A stretch of DNA of 64,000 nucleotides, taken from positions 26,363,013 to 26,427,012 of the forward strand of contig CM043968.1 of assembly GCA_014529385.2 (NCBI GenBank). The letters run 5' to 3'. The DNA comes from Adiantum capillus-veneris. Lineage: Eukaryota > Streptophyta > Polypodiopsida > Polypodiales > Pteridaceae. Each line of letters starts with the position of its first letter. Position 1 is the first letter of the stretch. The translations under genes and the position numbers were made by a program. Positions 23,213-37,531 of the stretch are shown piece by piece. Under the pieces are notes generated by a model. It ran no database searches. It was not told the DNA's origin and saw nothing but the letters and a program-made list of their open reading frames with translations.

Positions 23213-23257
23213 AAAGAAGTGGTAGACCTTATTCTAGAATGATCCTTTATGATCGAA

Positions 23258-23965
23258 TGGAGCATAGCTTGGACAAGTGGTAGAAATTATGGTTCTCTAT
23301 GCTTCAATAGAGCTTAGATTTAGTGGTGGACCTTGTGCCTATCTATGCTAGAATGGAACTTTGCTTGGACACATGGTGGACCTTGTGGCTACCTATGGTG
23401 GAATGGAGCATAGCTTGAACAAGTGTTGGATTTAATGGCTCTCTATGCTTCAATAGAGCATAAATTGGACAAGTGGTGGACCTTATGGTCCTCTATGCTT
23501 TAATGGACTATAGCTTAGACAAGTGGTGGACCTTATGGATCTCTATCTTTTAATAGAGTAGAGATTGGACACGTAGTGAACCTTGTACTTTCTATGCTTG
23601 AATGGGTTAGTTCCTTGGACAAGTGGTGGATCTTATGGCTCTATACCCTTCAATAAAGCATAGACTAGACAAGTGATGGACCTTGTGTTTTTCTATGCTT
23701 GAATCGATCTTATCTTGGACAAGTGGTGGGTCTTGTGGCTCTCTATGCTTGAATGAGCATAGATTGGACAAGTGGTGGACCTCATGGCTCTCTATGCTTG
23801 AATAGAGTATAGAATGGGACCTTATGGTCCTTTATGCTTGAGTGAAAGATAGCTTGGACAAGTGGTGAACCTTATGGCTCTCTCTGTTTCAATAGGGCAT
23901 ATATTATACAAGTGGTGGATCTTATGGTCCTCTATAACTCAATAGATCTTGACTTGGACAAGTGG
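23258..23965. repeat. 50-bp minisatellite sharing the satellite core
   Basis: The unit is about TTGGACAAGTGGTGGACCTT followed by atggctctctatgcttgaatagagcatag. Cores at 23467, 23517, 23567, 23617, 23667 and 23717 give a period of exactly 50. The next step is 49. About 13-14 units are present. Confidence 0.92.
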
Positions 23966-24629
23966 AATGGAAACATAGTGAATCTAAGATGTATTTTTTC
24001 TCTTACACCACCATGTTTAGAATGGTCTTGTGATGGATCTTGGATGCACCAAACCTTCCTTAATTTGTTTCAAAAGGGCAAGTACTAAATACAAGATGCA
24101 GTTTTCCTTCTCACACCTTGCTCAAAGTGGCTTGGTGGCAGATTAAGATTTTCCTTACTCTTCAACAAAAACTTGAACATAAAATCTCCAAGTGATGCAT
24201 CAAAGAAACAATATGTGTTCTATAACTTTTTAGAATGGACAAGTGGTAGATCTAAAATGGAACAAAGCTTCTATAAGTTGTTAAAAATAGTCACTTATTG
24301 TGGATCAAGGATGTGATAAGTGGTGAAAAATGTTTGTGGTGGATTTAGAATACACTCAGTCTGACAAAATCCATTAAGCTTGGCCAAGTGGTGGACCCTA
24401 TATGGATGGAAAATTCAACAACTATGATTGAATCTTTGATTGAGCTAGTATCTACTCTTCCATGATTTCTAGATTGGCCAAGTGGTGGATCTAAGATGAG
24501 TACTAGTCTTCCACAACTTTTTCTGATTCAATATATAGGATGCACACCACCATTCAAAGCTTCATTAGAAGGACTTTGATTTTATTTAGGATGCATCCTT
24601 CACTGCACAAACTATATATAATGATAAGA
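23966..24629. repeat. Degenerate repeat transition
   Basis: Irregularly spaced, mutated copies of the AAGTGGTGGATCT core with no constant period, bridging the 50-bp and 223-bp arrays. No gene is seen. Confidence 0.6.
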
Positions 24630-27600
24630 TGGCAGATTTAGGATCTACGATCTAAATGGCCAAGTCGTGGATCTAGGATCTACTCATCCAACAAACATTG
24701 TGTACAATTACAAGTGTTATCATAGTCAAGTGTTGAATGCACCTAACTTTAAGACATGGTTAAAATGGCCAAGTGGTGGATCTAAGAGACACCAACAATT
24801 GGATCCACAACTAAAAAATTCGTTATAATGGCCAAGAGGTAGATCATTGATGTATCTAATTCCCACTTCTTATTCTATATGGCCAAGTGGTGGATCTAGG
24901 ATCTATTCATCCCACAAATATTGTGTAATGGCCAATTGTTGTTTGCACCTACCTTTAAGACATGGTTAGAATGGCCAAGTGGTGGATCTTTGATGAACCT
25001 ACTTTCCAATTCTTAGTCTAAATGGTTAAGTGGTGATTGTAGGATCTACTCATCCCACAAAAATTGTGTAAAATCACAAGTGTTATGATAGACAAGTGTT
25101 GAATGCACCTAACTTTAACCCATGGTTAGAATGGCCAAGTGGTGGATCTAGGAGACATTGACAATTGGATCCACAATTCAAGCATTTGATATAATGGCCA
25201 AGTGGTGGATCTTTGATGCACCTACATCCCAATTAGTCTAAATGGCCAAGTGGTGGATCTAGGATCTACTCATTCCACAAATATTGTGTAAAATTACAAG
25301 TGTTATGATGGCCAAGTGATGAATGCACCTAACTTTAAGACATGGTTAGAATGGCCAAGTGGTGGATCTAAGAGACACCAACAATTGGATCCACATTTCA
25401 AGACTTCACTATAATGGCCAAGTGGTTGATCGTTGATGCATCTAATTCCCAAGTCTAAGTCTAAATGGCCAAGTGGTGGATCTAGGATCTACACATCCCA
25501 CAAACATTTTATAAAATTACAAGTGGTATGATGGCCAAGTGATGAATACACCTAGCTTTAATAAATGGCTAGAATGGCCAAGTGCTGGAACTAGGACATA
25601 CCAACAATTGGATCCACAATTCAAGCCTTTGTTATAATGGCCAAGTGGTGAATTTTTGATGTATCTAATTCCCAGTTCTTAGTCTAAATGGCCAAATGGT
25701 GGATCTAGGATCTAGTCATCCCACAAACATTGTGTAAAATTACAAGTGTTGTGATGGCCAAGTACTAAACGCACCTAACTTTAAGACATGGCTAGAATGG
25801 CCAAGTGGTGGATCTAGGAGACACCAACAATTGGATCCACAATTCAAGCCTTCGTTATAATGGCCAAGTGGTGGATCTTTGATGTATCTACTTCCAAATT
25901 CTTAGTCCAAATGCCAAACTGGTGGATCTATAATCTACTTATCCCATAAACATTGTGTAAAATTACAAGTGTTATGATGGCTAAGCGCTAAATGCACCTA
26001 ACTTTAAGACATGTTTAGAATGGCCAAGTGGTGGATCTAGGAGACACCAACAATTGGATCCACAATTCAAGCCTTCGTTATAATGGCCATGTGGTTGAAG
26101 ATCCTTGATAAATTTAATACCCAATTCTTAGTCTAAATAGCCAAGTGGTGGATCTAGCACCTACTCATCCCACAAACATTGTCTAAAATTACAACTGGCC
26201 AAGTGTTGACTGCACATAATTTTAAGACATGGTTAGAATGGCCAAGTGATGGATCTTTCATGCAACTACTTCCCAATTCTTAGTCTAAATGGCCAACTGT
26301 TGGATCTAGGATCTATCATCCCACAAACATTCTGTAAAATTACAAGTGTTGTAATGGTCAAGTGCTGAATGCACCTAACTTTAAGACATGGCTAGAATGG
26401 CTAAGTGGTGGATCTAGGAGACACCGACAATTGGATCTGCAATTCAAGCTTTCGTTATAATGGACAAGTGGTGTACCTTTGATGTATCTAATTCCCAATT
26501 CTTATTCTAAATGACCAAGTGGTGGATTTAGGATCTACTCATACCATAAACATTGTGTAAAATTACAAGTGTTATGATGGCCAAATGCTAAATGTACCTA
26601 ACTTTAAGATATGGCTAGAATGGCTGAGTGGTGGATCTAGGAGACAACAAAGATTGAATCCACAATTCAAGCCTTCCTTATAATGGACAAGTGGTGGATC
26701 TTTGATGTATCTAATTCCCAATTCTTAGTCTAAATAGCCAAGTGGTGGATCTAGAATCTACTCATCCCACAAAGATTGTGTAAACTTACAAGTGTTATGA
26801 TGACCAAGTGTTGAATGCACATAGATTAAAGACATGGTTAGAATGGCCAAGTGGTGGATCTATGACACATCAACAATTGGATCCACAATTCAAGCCTTTA
26901 ATATAATAGCTAAGTGGTGGATCTTGATGCACCTAGTTCCTAGTTCTTAGTCTAAATGGCCAACTTGTGCATCTAGGATCTACTCATCCCAAAAACATTG
27001 TTTTAAAATACAAGTGTTATGATGGCCAAGTGTTGAATGCACCTAGCTTTAAAACATGGTTAGAATGGCCAAGTGGTGGATCTAGGAGACGCTAACAATT
27101 GATCCACATTTCAAGCCTTCGTTATAATGCTACAGGTGGTGGATCGTTGATACATTCAACTCCCAATTCTAAGTATAAATGGCCAAGTGGTGGATCTAGG
27201 ATCTAGTCATCCCACAAACATTGTGGAAAATTACAAGTGTTATGATGGCCAAGTGTTGAATGCACCTAACTTTAATACATGGGAAGAATGGCCAAGTGTT
27301 GAATCTAAGAGACACCAACAATTGGATCCACAATTCAAGCCCTCGTTAGAATGGCCAAGTGGTGAATCTTTGATATATCTAATTCCCAATTCTTAGTTAA
27401 ATGGCCATGTGGTGGATCTACAATCTACTCATCCCACAAACATTGTGTAAAATAACAAGTATTGTGATGGCCAAGTGTTGAATGCGCCTAACTTTAATAC
27501 ATGGCTAGAATGGCCAAGTGGTGGATCTAGGAGACACCAACAATTGGATCAACAATTCAAGCCTTCGTTGTAATGGCCAACTGGTGAATATTTGATGTAT

Positions 27601-30600
27601 CTAATTCCCAATTCTTAGTTTAAATGACCAAGTGGTGGATTTATAATTTACTCATTCCATTAAACACTGTGTAGAATTACAAGTGTTATGATGGCCAAGT
27701 GCTAAATGCACATAACTTCAAGACATGTCTCGAATGGCCAAGTGGTGGATCTACGAGACACCAACAATTGGATCCACAATTCAAGCCTTCGTTATAATGG
27801 CCATGTGGTCAATCCTTGATGCATCCAATTCCCAATTCTTAGTCTAAATAGCCAAGTGGTGGATCTAGCATCTACTCATCCCACAAACATTGTCTAAAAT
27901 TAAAAGTGTTATGATGGCCAAGTGTTCATTGCACCTAACTTTAATACATGGTTAGAATGGTCAAGTGGTGGATCTTTGATGCACCTACTTCCCAGTTCTT
28001 AGTCTAAATGGCCAACTGTTGGATCTAGGATTTACTCATCCCACAAACATTGTGTAAAATTTCAAGTGTTGTGATGGCCAAGTGCTAAATGCACCTAACT
28101 TTAAGACATAGTTAGAATGGCCAAGTGGTGGATCTAGGAGACACCGACAATTGGATCCACAATTCAAGACTTCGTTATAATGGCCAAGTGGTGGATCTTT
28201 GATGTATCTAATTCCCAATTCTTAGTCTAAATGACCAAGTGGTGGATTTATAATTTACCCATCCCATAAACACTGTGTAGAATTACAAGTGTTATGATGG
28301 CCAAGTGATAAATGCACCTAACTTCAAGAAATGTCTCGAATGGCCAAGCGGTGGATGGAGAAACCAACAATTGGATCCACAATTCAAACCCTCATTATAA
28401 TGGCCATGTGGTCAATCCTTGATGCATCCAATTCCCAATTCTTAGTCTAAATAGCCAAGTGGTGGATCTAGCATCTACTCATCCCACAAATATTGTCTAA
28501 AATTAAAAGTGTTATGATGGCCAAGTGTTGATTGCATCTAACTTTAAGACATGGTTAGAATGGTCAAGTGGTGGATCTTTGATGCAACTTCTTCCCAGTT
28601 CTTAGTCTAAATGGCCAACTGTTGGATCTAGGATTTACTCATCCCACAAACATTGTGTAAAATTACAAGTGTTGTGATGGCCAAGTGTTAAATGCACCTA
28701 ACTTTAAGACATAGTTAGAATGGCCAAGTGGTGGATCTAGGAGACACCGACAATTGGATCCACAATTCAAGCCTTCGTTAGAATGGCCAAGCGGTGTACC
28801 TCTGATGTATCTAATTTCCAATTCTTAGTGTAAATGACCAAGTGGTGGATCTAGGATTTACTCAACATTATGTAAAATTGCAAGTGTTATGATGGCCAAG
28901 TGCTAAATACACCTAACTTTAAGACATGTCTAGAATGGCCAAGTGGTGGATCTAGGAGACACCAACAATTGGATCGACAATTCCAGTCTTCGTTATAATG
29001 GCCATGTGCTCGATCCTTGATGCATCTAATTCCCAACTCTTAGTCTAAATAGCCGAGTGGTGGATCTAGCTTCTACTCATCCCACAAACATTGTCTAAAA
29101 TTACAAGTGTTATGATGGCCAAGTGTTGATTGCACCTAACTTTAAGACATGGTTAGAATGGTCAAGTGGTGGATCTTTGATGCAACTACTTCCCAGTTCT
29201 TAGTCTAAATGGCCAACTGTTGGATCTAGGATTTACTCATCCCACAAACATTGTGTAAAATTACAAGTGTTGTGATGGCCAAGTGCTAAATGCACCTAAC
29301 TTTAAGACATAGTTAGAATGGCCAAGTGGTGGATCTAGGAGACACCGACAATTGGATCCACGATTCAAGCCTTCGTTATAATGGCCAAGTGGTGTACCTC
29401 TGATGTATCTAATTCCCAATTCTTATTGTAAATGACCAAGTGGTGGATCTTAGATTTACTCAACATTGTGTAAAATAACAAGTGTTATGATGGCCCAAGT
29501 GCTAAATACACCTAGCTTTAAGACATGTCTAGAATGGCCAAGTGGTGGATCTAGGAGACACCAACAATTGGATCCACAATTCCAGCCTTCGTTATAATGG
29601 CCATGTGGTCGATCCTTGATGCATCTAATTCCCAACTCTTAGTCTAAATAGCCACGTGGTGGATCTAGCATCTACTCATCCCACAAACATTGTCTAAAAT
29701 TACAAGTGTTATGATGGCCAAGTGTTGATTGCACCTAATTTTAAGACATGGTTAGAATGGCCAAGTGGTAGATCTTTAATGCAACTACTTCCCAATTCTT
29801 ACTCTAAATGGCCAAGTGTTGAATCTAGGATCTACTTTTCCCATAAAAATTGTGTAAAATTACAAGTGTTGTGATGGCCAAGTGCTGAATGCACCTAACT
29901 TTAAGACATGGCTAAAATGGCCAAGTGGTGGATCTAAGAGACACCGACAATTGGATCCACAATTCAAGCCTTTGTTATAATGGCCAAGTGGTGTACCTTT
30001 AATGTATCAAATTCCCAATTCTTAGTTTAAATAACCAAGTGGTGGATCTAGGATCTACTAATCCCATAAACATTGTGTAAAATTACAAGTGTTATGATGG
30101 CCAAGTGCTTAATGCACCTAACTTTAAGACATGGCTAGAATGTCCAAGTGGTGCATCTAAGAGACACCAAAAATTGCATCCACAATTCAAGCCTTCCTTA
30201 TAATGGACAAGTGGTGGATCTTTGATGTATCTAATTCCCAATTCTTAGTCTAAAGAGCCAAGTGGTAGATCTAGAATCTACTCCTCCCACAAACATTGCG
30301 TAAAATTACAAGTGTTATGATGGCCAAGTGTTGAATGCACCTAACTTTAATACATGGCAAGAATGGCCAAGTGGTGAATCTAGGAGATACCAACAATTGG
30401 ATCCACATTTCACGCCTTCGTTATAATGGCCAAGTGGTGAATATTTGATGTATCTAATTCCCAATTCTTAGTTTGAATAGCCAATTGGTGGATCTAGGAT
30501 CTACTCATCCCACAAACATTGTGTAAAATTACAAGTGTTGTGATGGCCAAGTGCTGAATGTGCCTAACTTTAAAACATGGCTAGAATGGCCAAGTGGTGG

Positions 30601-33600
30601 ATCTAAGAGACACCAACAATTGGATCCACAATTCAAGCCTTCGTTATAATGGCCAAGTGGTGGATCGTTGATGTATCTAATTCCCAATTCTTAGTCTAAA
30701 TGACCAAGTGGTTGATCTATAATCTACTCATCCCGTAAACATTGTGTAAAATTACAAGTGTTATGATGGCTAAGTGCTAAATGCACCTAACTTTAAGACA
30801 TGTCTAGAATGGCCAAGTGGTAGATCTAGGAGACACCAACAATTGGATCCACAATTCAAGCCTTCGTTATAATGGCCATGTGGTTGATCCTTGATGCATC
30901 CAATTCCCAATTCTTAGTCTAAATAGCCAAGTGGTGGATCTAGCATCTACTCATCTCACAAACATTGTCAAACATTGTCTAAAATTACAAGTGTTATGAT
31001 GGCCAAGTATCTATTGCACCTAGCTTTAAGACATGGTTAGAATGGTCAAGTGGTGGATCTTTGATGCAACTACTTCCCAGTTCTTAATCTAAATAGCTAA
31101 CTGTTAGATCTAGGATCTACAATTCTTAGTCTAAATAGCCAAGTAGTGGATCTAGCATTTACTCAGCCCACAAACATTGTCTAAAATTACAAGTGTTATG
31201 ATGGCCAAGTGTTGATTGCACCTAACTTTAAGACATGGTTAGAATGGACAACTAGTGGATCTTTGATGCAACTACTTTCCAATTCTTAGTCTAAATGGCC
31301 AACTGTTGGATCTAGGATCTACTCATCCCACAAACATTGTGTAAAATTACAAGTGTTGTAATGGCCAAGTGTCGAATGCACCTACTTTTATATATGGTTA
31401 GAATGGCCAAGTGGTGGATCTAGGAGACACCGACAATTGGATCAATGATTCAAGCCTTCGTTATAATGGCCGAGTGGTGTATCTTTGATGTATCTCATTC
31501 CCAATTCTTAGTCTAAATGACCAAGTGTTGGATCTAGGATCTAGTCACTCCATGAAGATTGTGTAAAATTACAAGTGTTATGAGCTAAATGCACCTAACT
31601 TTAAGACATGGCTAGAATGGCCAAGTGGTGGATCTAAGAGACACCGACAATTGGATCTACAATTCAAGCTTTCGTTATAATGGCCAAGTGGTGTACCTTT
31701 CATGTATCGAATTCCAATTCTTAGTCTAAATGACCAAGTGATGGATCTAGGATCTACTCATCCCATAAACATTGTGTAAAATTACAAGTGTTACGATGGC
31801 CGAGTGCTAAATGCACCTAACTTTAAGACATGGCTAGAATGGCCAAATGGTGCATCAAAGAGACACCAAAATTTGCATCCACAATTCAAGCCTTCCTTAT
31901 AATGGAAAAGTGGTGGATCTTGATGTATCTAATTCCCAAGTCTTAGTCTAAAGAGCCAAGTGGTGGATCTAGAACCTACTCATCCCACAAACATTGTGTA
32001 AAATTACAAGTGTTATGATGGCCAAGCGTTGAATGCACTTAACTTTCATACATGGCAAGAATGGCCAAGTGGTGAATCTAGGAGACACCAACAATTGGAT
32101 CCACAATTCAAGCCTTCATTATAATGGCCAAGTGGTGAATCTTTGATGTATCTAATTCCCAATTCTTAGTCTAAATGGCCAACTGATGGATCTAGGATCT
32201 ACTCATCCCACAAAGATTGTGTAAAATTACAAGCGTTGTGATGGCCAAGTTCTGAATGCGGCTAACTTTAAGACATGGCTAGAATGGCCAAGTGGTGGAT
32301 CTAGGAGACACCAACAATTGGATCCACAATTCAAGCCTTCATTATAATGGCCAAGTGGTGGATCTTTGATGTATTTAATTCCCAATTCTTAGTCTACATG
32401 ACCAAGTGGTGGGTCTATAATCTACTCATCCCGTAAACATTGTGTAAAATTACAAGTGTTATGATGGCTAAGTGGTAAATGCACATAACTTTAAGACATG
32501 TCTAGAATGGCCAAGTGGTGGATCTAGGAGACACCAACAATTGGATCCAAAATTCAAGCCTTCGTTATAATGGCCATGTGGTCAATCCTGGATGCATCCA
32601 ATTCCCAATTCTTAGTCTAAATAGCCATGTGGTGGATCTAGCATCTACTCATCCCACAAACATCGTCTAAAATTACAAGTGTTATGATGGCCAAGTGTTG
32701 ATTGCACCTAACTTTAAGACATGGTTAGAATGGTCAAGTGGTGGATCTTTGATGCAACTACTTCCCAGTTCTTAGTCTAAATGGCCAACTGTTGGATCTA
32801 GGATCTACAATTCTTAGTCTAAATAGCCAAGTGGTGGATCTAGCATCTACTCATCCCACAAACATTGTCTAAAAGTACAAGTGTTATGATGGCCAAGTGT
32901 TGATTGCACCTAACGTTAAGACATGGTTAGAATGGCCAAGTGGTGAATCTTTGATGCAACTACTTCCCAATTCTTAGTCTAAATGGCCAATTGTTGGATC
33001 TAGGATCTACTCATCACACAAACATTGTGTAACATTACAAGTGTTGTGATGGCCAAGTACTGAATGCACCTACTTTTAGATATGGTTAGAATGGCCAAGT
33101 GGTGGATCTAGGAGACACCGACAATTGGATCCACGATTCAAGCCTTCGTTATAATGGCCGAGTGGTGTACCTTTGATGTATCTAATTCCCAATTCTTAGT
33201 CTTAATGACCAAGTGTTGGATCTAGGATCTAGACACTCCATGAAGATTGTGTAAAATTACAACTGTTATGATGGCCAAGTGCTAAATGTACCTAACTTTT
33301 AGACATGGCTAGAATGGCCAAGTGGTGGATCTAGGAGACATAGACAATTGGATCCACATTGTCTAAAATTACAAGTGTTATGATGGCCAAGTGTTGATTG
33401 CACGTAACTTTAAGACATGGTTAGAATGGTCAAGTGGTGGATCTAGGAGACACCAACAATTAGATCCACATTTCAAGCCTTCCTTATAATGCCCAAGTGG
33501 TGGATCGTTAATGCATCTAATTCCCAATTCTATGTCTAAAATGCCAAGTGGTGGATCTAGAATCTCGTCATCCCAAAAGCATTCTGTAAAATTACAAGTG

Positions 33601-36537
33601 TTATGATGGCTAAGTGATGAATGCACCTAACTTTAGTACATGGCAAGAATGGCCAAGTGGTGAATCTAGGAGACACCAACAATTGGATCAACAATTCAAT
33701 CCTTCGTTATAATGGCCAAGTGGTGAATCTTTGATGTATCTAATTCCCAATTCTTAGTCTAAATGGCCAAGTGGTGGATCTAGGATCTACTCATCCCACA
33801 AACATTGTGTAAAATTACAAGCGTTGAATGGCCAAGTACTGAATGCACCTAACTTTAAGACATGGCTAGAATGGCCAAGTGGTGGATCTAAGAGACACCA
33901 ACAATTGGATCCACAATTCAAGCCTTAGTTATAATGGCCAAGTGGTGGATCTTTGATGTATCTAATTCTCAATTCTTAGTTTAAATGACCAAGTGGTGGA
34001 TCTATAATCTACTCATCCCATAAACATTGTGTAAAATTACAAGTGTTATGATGGCCAAATGCTAAATGCACCTGACTTGAAAACATGTCTAGAATGGCCA
34101 AGTGGTGGATGTAGTAGACATCAACAATTGAATCCACAATTCAAAATTTCGTTATCATGGCCATGTGTTCGATCCTTGATGCATCTAATTCGCAATTCTT
34201 AGACTAAATAACCAAGTGGTGGATCTAGCATCTACTCATCCCACAAACATTGTCTAAAATTACAAGTGTTATGATGGCCAAGTTTTGATTGCACCTAACT
34301 TTAAGACATGGTTAGAATGGCCAAGTGGTGGATCTTTGATGCAACTACTTCTCAATTCTTAGTATAAATGGCCAACTGTTGGATCTAGGATCTCCTCATC
34401 CCACAAACATTGTGTAAAATTACAAGTGTTGTGATGGCCAAGTGCTGAATGCACCTACTTTTAGATATGCCTAGAATGGCCAAGTGGTGGATCTAGGAGA
34501 CACCGACAATTGGATACATGATTCAAGCCTTCGTTATAATGGCCCAGTGGTGTACCTTTGATGTATCTAATTATCAATTCTTAGTCTAAATGACCAAGTG
34601 GTGGATCTAGGATCTAGTCATTCCATGAAGATTGTGTAAAATTACAACTGTTATGATGGCCAAGTGCTAAATGCACCTAACTTTAAGACGTGGCTAGAAT
34701 GGCCACGTGGTGGATCTAGGAGACACCGTTAATTGGATCCACAATTCAAGCCTTCATTATAATGGCCAAGTGGTGTACCTTTGATATATCTAATTCCCAA
34801 TTCTTAGTCTAAATGACCAAGTGGTGGATCTAGGATCTACTCATCCCATAAACATTGTGTAAATATACAAGTGTTATGATGGCCAAGAGGTAAATAAACT
34901 TAACTTTAAGACATGGCTAGATTGGCCAAATGGTACACCTAAAAGACACCAAAAATTGCATCCACAATTCAAGCCTTCCTTATAATGGACAAGTGGTGGA
35001 TCTTTGATGTATCTAATTCCCAATTCTTAGTCAAAAGATCCAAGTCGTGGATCTTGAATCTACTCATCCCACAAACATTGTGTAAAATTCCAAGTGTTAT
35101 GATCGCCAAGTGTCGAATGCACCTAACTTTAATACATGGCAAGAATGGGCAAGTGGTGAATCTAGGAGAGACCAACAATTGGATCCACAATTCAAAACTT
35201 CGTTATAATGGCCAAGTGGTGAATCTTTGATGTATCCAATTCCCAATTCTTAGTTTAAATAGCCAAGTGGTGGATCTATGATCTACTCATCCCACAAACA
35301 TTGTGTAAAATTACAAGTGTTGTGATGGCCAAGTACTAAATGCGCCTAACTTTGAGACATGGCTAGAATGGCCAAGTGGTGGATCTAGGAGACACCAACA
35401 ATTGGATCCACAATTCAAGCCTTCGTTATAATGGCCAAGTGGTGGATCTTTGATGTATCTAATTCCCAATTCTTAGTCTAAATGACCAAGTGGTGGATCT
35501 ATAATCTACTCATCCCATAAACATTGTGTGAAATTACAAGTGTTATGATGGCTAAGTGTTAAATGGACATAACTTTAAGACATGTCTAGAATGGCCAAGT
35601 GGTGGATCTAGGAGACACCAATAATTGGATCCACAATTCAAGCCTTCGTTATAATGCCCAAGTGGTGGATCCTTGATGCATCTAATTCCCAATTCTATGT
35701 CTAAAAGGCCAAGTGGTGCATCTAGAATCTCATCATCCGAAAAACATTGTGTAAAATTACAAGTGTTATGATGGCCAAGTGATGAATGCACCTAACTTTA
35801 GTACATGGCAAGAATGGCCAAGTGGTGAATCTAGGAGACACCAACAATTGGATCTACAATTCAAGCCTTCGTTATAATGGCCAAGTGGTGAATCTTTGAT
35901 GTATCTAATTCCCAATTCTTAGTCTAAATGCCCAAGTGGTGGATCTAGGATCTACTCATCCCACAAACATTATGTAAAATTACAAGTGTTGTGATGGCCA
36001 AGTATCGAATACAGCTAACTTTAATACATGGCTAGAATGGCCAAGTGGTGGATCTAGGAGACACCAACAATTGGATCCACAATTCAAGCCTTCGTTATAA
36101 TGGCCAAGTGGTGGATCTTTGATGTATCTAATTCCCAATTCTTATTCTTAATGACCAAGTGGTGGATCTACAACTTAATCATCCCATAAACACCGTGTAA
36201 AATTACAAGTGTTATGATGGCCAAGTGTTGATTGCACTTAACTTTAAGACATGGTTAGAATGGCCAAGTGGTGGATCTTTGATGCAACTACTTCCCAATT
36301 CTTAGTCTAAATGGCCAACTGTTGGATCTAGGATCTACTCATCCCACAAACATTGTGTAAATTTACGATTGTTGTGATGGCCAAGTGTTGAATGCACCTA
36401 CGTTTAGATATGGCTAGAATGTCCAAGTGTTGGATCTAGGAGACACCGACAATTCGATCCACGATTCAAGCCTTCATTATAATGGCCGAGTGGTGTACCT
36501 TTGATGTAGCTAATTCCCAATTCTTAGTTTAAATGAC
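24630..36537. repeat. 223-bp satellite, central array
   Basis: This holds about 53 units of the four-block 223-bp repeat. GAGACACC falls at 35389, 35612, 35835 and 36058, so the period is exactly 223. A marker variant (CCATGTGGTCGATCC-like) falls at 26087, 27801, 28404, 29002, 29601, 30876, 32574 and 34161. It reveals a local ~600-bp higher-order repeat (27801-29601) and longer ~1.3-1.7 kb ones. The array is interrupted at 36537 by the large retrotransposon and continues at 57369. Because 223 = 3n+1, the reading frames crossing units are fortuitous. Confidence 0.95.
36533..36537. other. Target site duplication, left copy (ATGAC)
   Basis: ATGAC directly precedes the LTR terminus TGTTAAGG, and the same five bases follow the other LTR at 57369-57373. 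Joining the flanks across one copy restores a normal satellite unit (TAAATGACCAAGTGGTGG). Confidence 0.92.
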
Positions 36538-37482
36538 TGTTAAGGCGGTTACGCCGCTAGCGGAAGCTAAATAGCAAGAACTCAACCAACAACAAAATTT
36601 GTCAGACGAGGACGGAGCTTGACCCGCAGACGCATGGAAACAACTAGGTGGGTGTCAAATCACCTACTCGACCTTCTAACAACAATCACTACTAAGGAAA
36701 TCAAATCTAAGTTCTAAAATACGCAAGTGACTGAAATCCGTACTACGAACGAATGCTATACGAAACAGGATCTAGGATCATTGAATCGATCTCAAACTCA
36801 AGGGGAAGTCTATTCACTAAGTAAGAACAACACCCTAAAGACTTGAACTGCAAAATCAACCTATAACCACTCCGTGCGATAAACGCGTATGAAGACAGGC
36901 CGAAAAATACAGGTGATCGAAACTTGACCCCGATGGTACCAATGTGTAGCTCTACTCGTTGTGGTTCTATAGATATGCTGCACGCTCCATTACGACACAC
37001 GAGTTGGAAGAAAACTCACACCGAAGCTCGTAGGAACTTACCACACATAGAAGCCGATAGCGCACACTCTTGGTATCTGTGCGTAGCTCTCGCCGTTGCT
37101 AACACAATGGCGGTGTCGCTTCTCCAATGGCGGCTCCGTAGCTCGCGTAGCAAGTAGATAAGACTCTCTCTCTCTCTCTCTCACTCTCTCTCAAACACAG
37201 TCACGGCGCTCAAAAACTCACTTTGATTAATAATCTGAATCCCCCTTAGGTTACAAAAACTTTGGCTTATATACCTCAGCTTTGGAGGTGAGAACATCTC
37301 TAACTAATTACATCAGCAAGTGAAATTACTTCGGGATTACAAGCTGGAAACTCAATTGAGTCCCGTTACTTAATGAATGGCTCAAATCAAAATTAATGTC
37401 GGAGAGACATTTATTACAATCAATGGTTACAAAATGATGAGTGTGAGCAAAATTGTGGGTGTGATCCTCTGCTGGCTCAACA
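36538..37482 (-). mobile_element. 3' LTR (sense minus) of the large retrotransposon
   Basis: 945 bp. On the plus strand it begins TGTTAAGG and ends CAACA. The TG/CA termini and the polypurine tract next to 37482 fix the ends. It aligns along its whole length with 56429-57368. It includes a short (CT)n at about 37162-37183 and a half-palindrome ACGCGTATGAAGAC at 36883-36896 resembling the leader palindromes. Confidence 0.93.
37266..37273 (-). promoter_or_regulatory. TATA box in the left LTR
   Basis: The minus strand reads GAGGTATATAAGCC, about 210 bp into the LTR from its sense start, a usual U3 position. The same box occurs in the other LTR at 57152-57159. Confidence 0.65.
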
Positions 37483-37494
37483 CTCCCCCCCTCC
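37483..37494 (-). promoter_or_regulatory. Polypurine tract at the 3' LTR
   Basis: The minus strand reads GGAGGGGGGGAG immediately before the LTR start TGTTGAGCC. This is the expected primer for plus-strand synthesis. The same 12 bases occur internally at about 43594-43605. Confidence 0.85.
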
Positions 37495-37531
37495 GCGTTC
37501 ATGCCGTCCCTGACATGACTTTTATGCTTGG

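Noticed and set aside
27187-28218. Recurrent 60-80 codon frames inside the satellites, on both strands (for example 28036-28218, 33378-33626, 60248-60433, 61744-61929).
   Set aside because: They recur at the same place in the repeat unit and end wherever a unit is mutated. The unit length of 223 is not a multiple of three, so no frame is maintained across units.
24630-36537. CRISPR-like array of repeats and spacers.
   Set aside because: The inter-core segments are themselves repeated every 223 bp, so there are no unique spacers. The context is eukaryotic.
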